Below the pieces are notes generated by a model. The model ran no database searches. It worked only from the letters and a program-made list of their open reading frames with translations, and was not told where the DNA came from. Shown here in pieces: positions 61,901 to 64,000 of a stretch of 64,000 bases of DNA (within the stretch, counting starts at the first letter, position 1; the number at the start of each line of letters is the position of its first letter). Source of the DNA: Prinia subflava (Eukaryota; Chordata; Aves; Passeriformes; Cisticolidae); assembly GCF_021018805.1 (NCBI RefSeq), contig NC_086258.1, positions 6,859,081-6,923,080 of the forward strand, written 5' to 3'. Made by a program: the position numbers and the translations under genes.

Positions 61901-64000
61901 AAAAGCCCATTTACATTCCTGTGCCATACTTCATTTTTTTTTAATCCCCCTTTCATTTTTATGACACAAACCCAGTAATCAGGTATTGGTGCTGCTGTTG
62001 AACTTTAGAGAGGATAAATTGCCAGCTGATAAAAAATCCTGGTTTCTGCAGGGACACACCCCTGCCCTTCCAGAGGGTCACTGCTCTCCCTGTGTGAACA
62101 AGGAGCATGTCTGGAGATGTCTCTTGTTTTGATCATTTGCTTTTAAAAAGAAAGAAGAAAGACAACCTAACAAACTCTAACAAGTTCATGACACACATCT
62201 GTCTTTACAAGAACTAATTATCTGATATTGCAATCACTGTCCCTCCAAGCAAGAGATGAGACGCAAACCCCAGCAACTCGGAGCCAGCTTTGTTTTGGGG
62301 CTGCTGCTCACAAAACAACCAATTCCCTCCTCACCCTGCTGCTTCCAGCCAGGGGACAACATGGGAAAAACAGCTGATGTCTGATGTGAAGAAATTCAGT
62401 TTACCTGCAGCACATCTCCTCTTCTGAAGGACACCAGGTGAGCTCTGACCTGCAGTGGAGCGTTCGGGGGCATCGGAGACCTCGGCTGGGGCAGTGGGAT
62501 TCAGCTCCTGTGAGATGATTCCTGCTCAGAGCTGGGGGAGGAAGAGCAGGACGTGGCCTGAAGGGCCAAACTCTCTGATGGAACCTTGTCAGGAGTCAGC
62601 CTGGGGCTGATCTGCCCCCCTCTTGCATAGGTGGGAAATAAATCCATGCATGGATCCGTGCCGGGGTCACACCAGGGGGGTGAGGGTGGCAGGAGGGACA
62701 TTGGAGGTTTCCCTGCGATTTTGGGTGACAGTTGGAATGGGACCCTGAGCCTCCTGCCTCACCCCCTCCCTGCCAGCATCTCCCACCCCCATGGGCTCGG
62801 CTCTGGGTGTGCTGGCACAGAGCAGGGAGTGATGGATTCCCAGGAAAAAGCTGGAGGAGAGTCCAGACACAGGAGCTCAGTCCTGCACTGCAAACCCTCC
62901 ATGGACAGGGAACTTTTGGAAGCTTTTCCAAAAACCAAAGGACATCTCTGGAATTCGCAGCTCTGGAGACACCAGAACAGGCTGTGGAGAAACACCTGGG
63001 ATGGGGATCCTGCCACACACCAGAGCCCCCATCCTGCTCACCCAACACAGGACTGCAGCACCACAGCACAACACAGAGCCCAGAGGCTGCCAGTGAGACA
63101 AATATCTTCATATTTAAGCTGCATTTCTACCTTGAAAGGCAATTTGCAAACCCACGGAGCGATTCTGACAAGGCTCACTGAAACCACATTGTGAGTTTGC
63201 AAGAAAGACGCTTTCACCCACCTGCCAGCCCTGGGATTCATCATCATCAGGGCTTACGAGTGCTCTGCAAGGCAACCCAGCTCTCACATTTGCAGAATCC
63301 CAGCAGCTTCTGGAGCGTGCAGCAGCAGTGGGGTGGGTGAAAGCCGTGAGCCTGCAGGGGGGTTTAGCCAAGGATGTCAATTTGGGGTTGAAGAACCTGC
63401 AGGAGCCCTGGCAGGTACCCAGAGCTCAAGAGCTGTTGGTGTGGCCAAGGGGCTGCACTGCTGTGATGGGATTCCACTCCGTAAAATTTAAATTCTCTCT
63501 CTGTTGGGAGAAGCCAAAGAGAAAAGGGAAACCTTTCCCACGTGTCCTTCAAGCCCTTCTCCAAAAGATTTAGCTGTGAAAGGGGACCACAGCAACAGCA
63601 CTCACTCTGTTACTGCATTCCTGGGTAAATCCTTCCCTGTGGATTCCTCTGGCTGGTGCACAGCACCAATTAACCCAGGGCCTAATTCAAAAAATGTATT
63701 TGTTTCTGAACAGACGTTAAAAACTTTGGGAAAAGGCAACAAATATACAGGAAAGGAAAGAGAACGAAAAGGCTTTGGTTGGAAAATTAAAGTTGTTTGC
63801 CATGGCTTGATGGCTTAATCAGTCGATCAATATTTTTCACAGGGCAGGCAGGGAGGGAGCCATGAGCTGTGATGAAAAATGCATGAGGGGACAAGGGAGA
63901 CCTGGGAGCAGAAAATTAAAAAGTTAGCCTGTTACATTTGTCCAATATTGGCAGAGAAATTAAAGCTGTTTGGGGAGGGGTGCGGGGAGGGAAAGGGGAG

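Larger units (their letters stand above)
58825..64000. other. Distal flank
   Basis: Includes a T/A-rich patch near 59475-59515, the candidate elements 60240-60380 and 61395-61900, and the GC/CpG-rich patch 60880-61180 (separate entries). From 62 kb to the end the DNA is ordinary GC-rich sequence. Open frames near 62596-63194 on both strands show no domains and overlap each other, as chance frames do. Confidence 0.35.

Noticed and set aside
62596..63194. Overlapping frames of 149-187 codons on both strands
   Set aside because: Mutually overlapping in several phases with no domain; typical chance frames in GC-rich DNA.

Overview
This is a vertebrate nuclear window, most likely from a bird. The main evidence is the dispersed repeats. 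Three fragments carry the 3' end of the avian CR1 LINE, including its ATTCTGTG octamer tail. There is one well-bounded solo LTR and one probable LTR. Interspersed repeats are otherwise sparse, with no L1 or Alu. The rest is mostly non-coding single-copy DNA. I see no prokaryotic gene organisation, no tRNA or rRNA gene, and no long non-repetitive ORF. Nearly all open frames are either chance frames or the product of tandem repeats whose units lack stop codons.

The only coding segment I can support is a short first coding exon on the minus strand (31082-31106, peptide MSGKIEKA plus one base). It has an in-frame stop just upstream of its ATG, a consensus splice donor after it, and lies inside a strong CpG island (about 30725-31380). 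I do not recognise the gene. If this exon is real, 1-31081 is the start of a long first intron and 31107-64000 is promoter and upstream flank.

Layout. (1) 1-29.8 kb: AT-rich, very repeat-poor, with one MIR-like SINE relic, one CR1 scrap and several blocks that look like conserved non-coding elements. (2) 29.8-31.4 kb: a small CpG island, then the main CpG-island promoter and exon. (3) 31.4-32.1 kb: a G-rich 19-bp minisatellite directly against the promoter. (4) 32.7-33.3 kb: a CR1 3' end followed after about 10 bp by a 326-bp solo LTR. (5) 33.3-64 kb: GC-richer flank with three more large tandem arrays (20-bp unit at 43 kb, 60 perfect copies of CCCTT at 44.4 kb, 20-bp unit at 58.6 kb), a CCCTGT hexamer array at 54 kb, further CR1 and MIR relics, a probable second LTR at 57.8 kb, two more GC/CpG-rich patches, and a series of AT-rich blocks with homeodomain, E-box and TCF-like motifs that could be regulatory elements.

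No new multi-gene system is visible. The points most worth following up are the promoter-adjacent G-rich minisatellite, the perfect 300-bp polypyrimidine array, the solo LTR with a poly(A) signal in a hairpin, and the candidate regulatory blocks around one CpG-island promoter. Conservation and identity claims need alignments I could not run.
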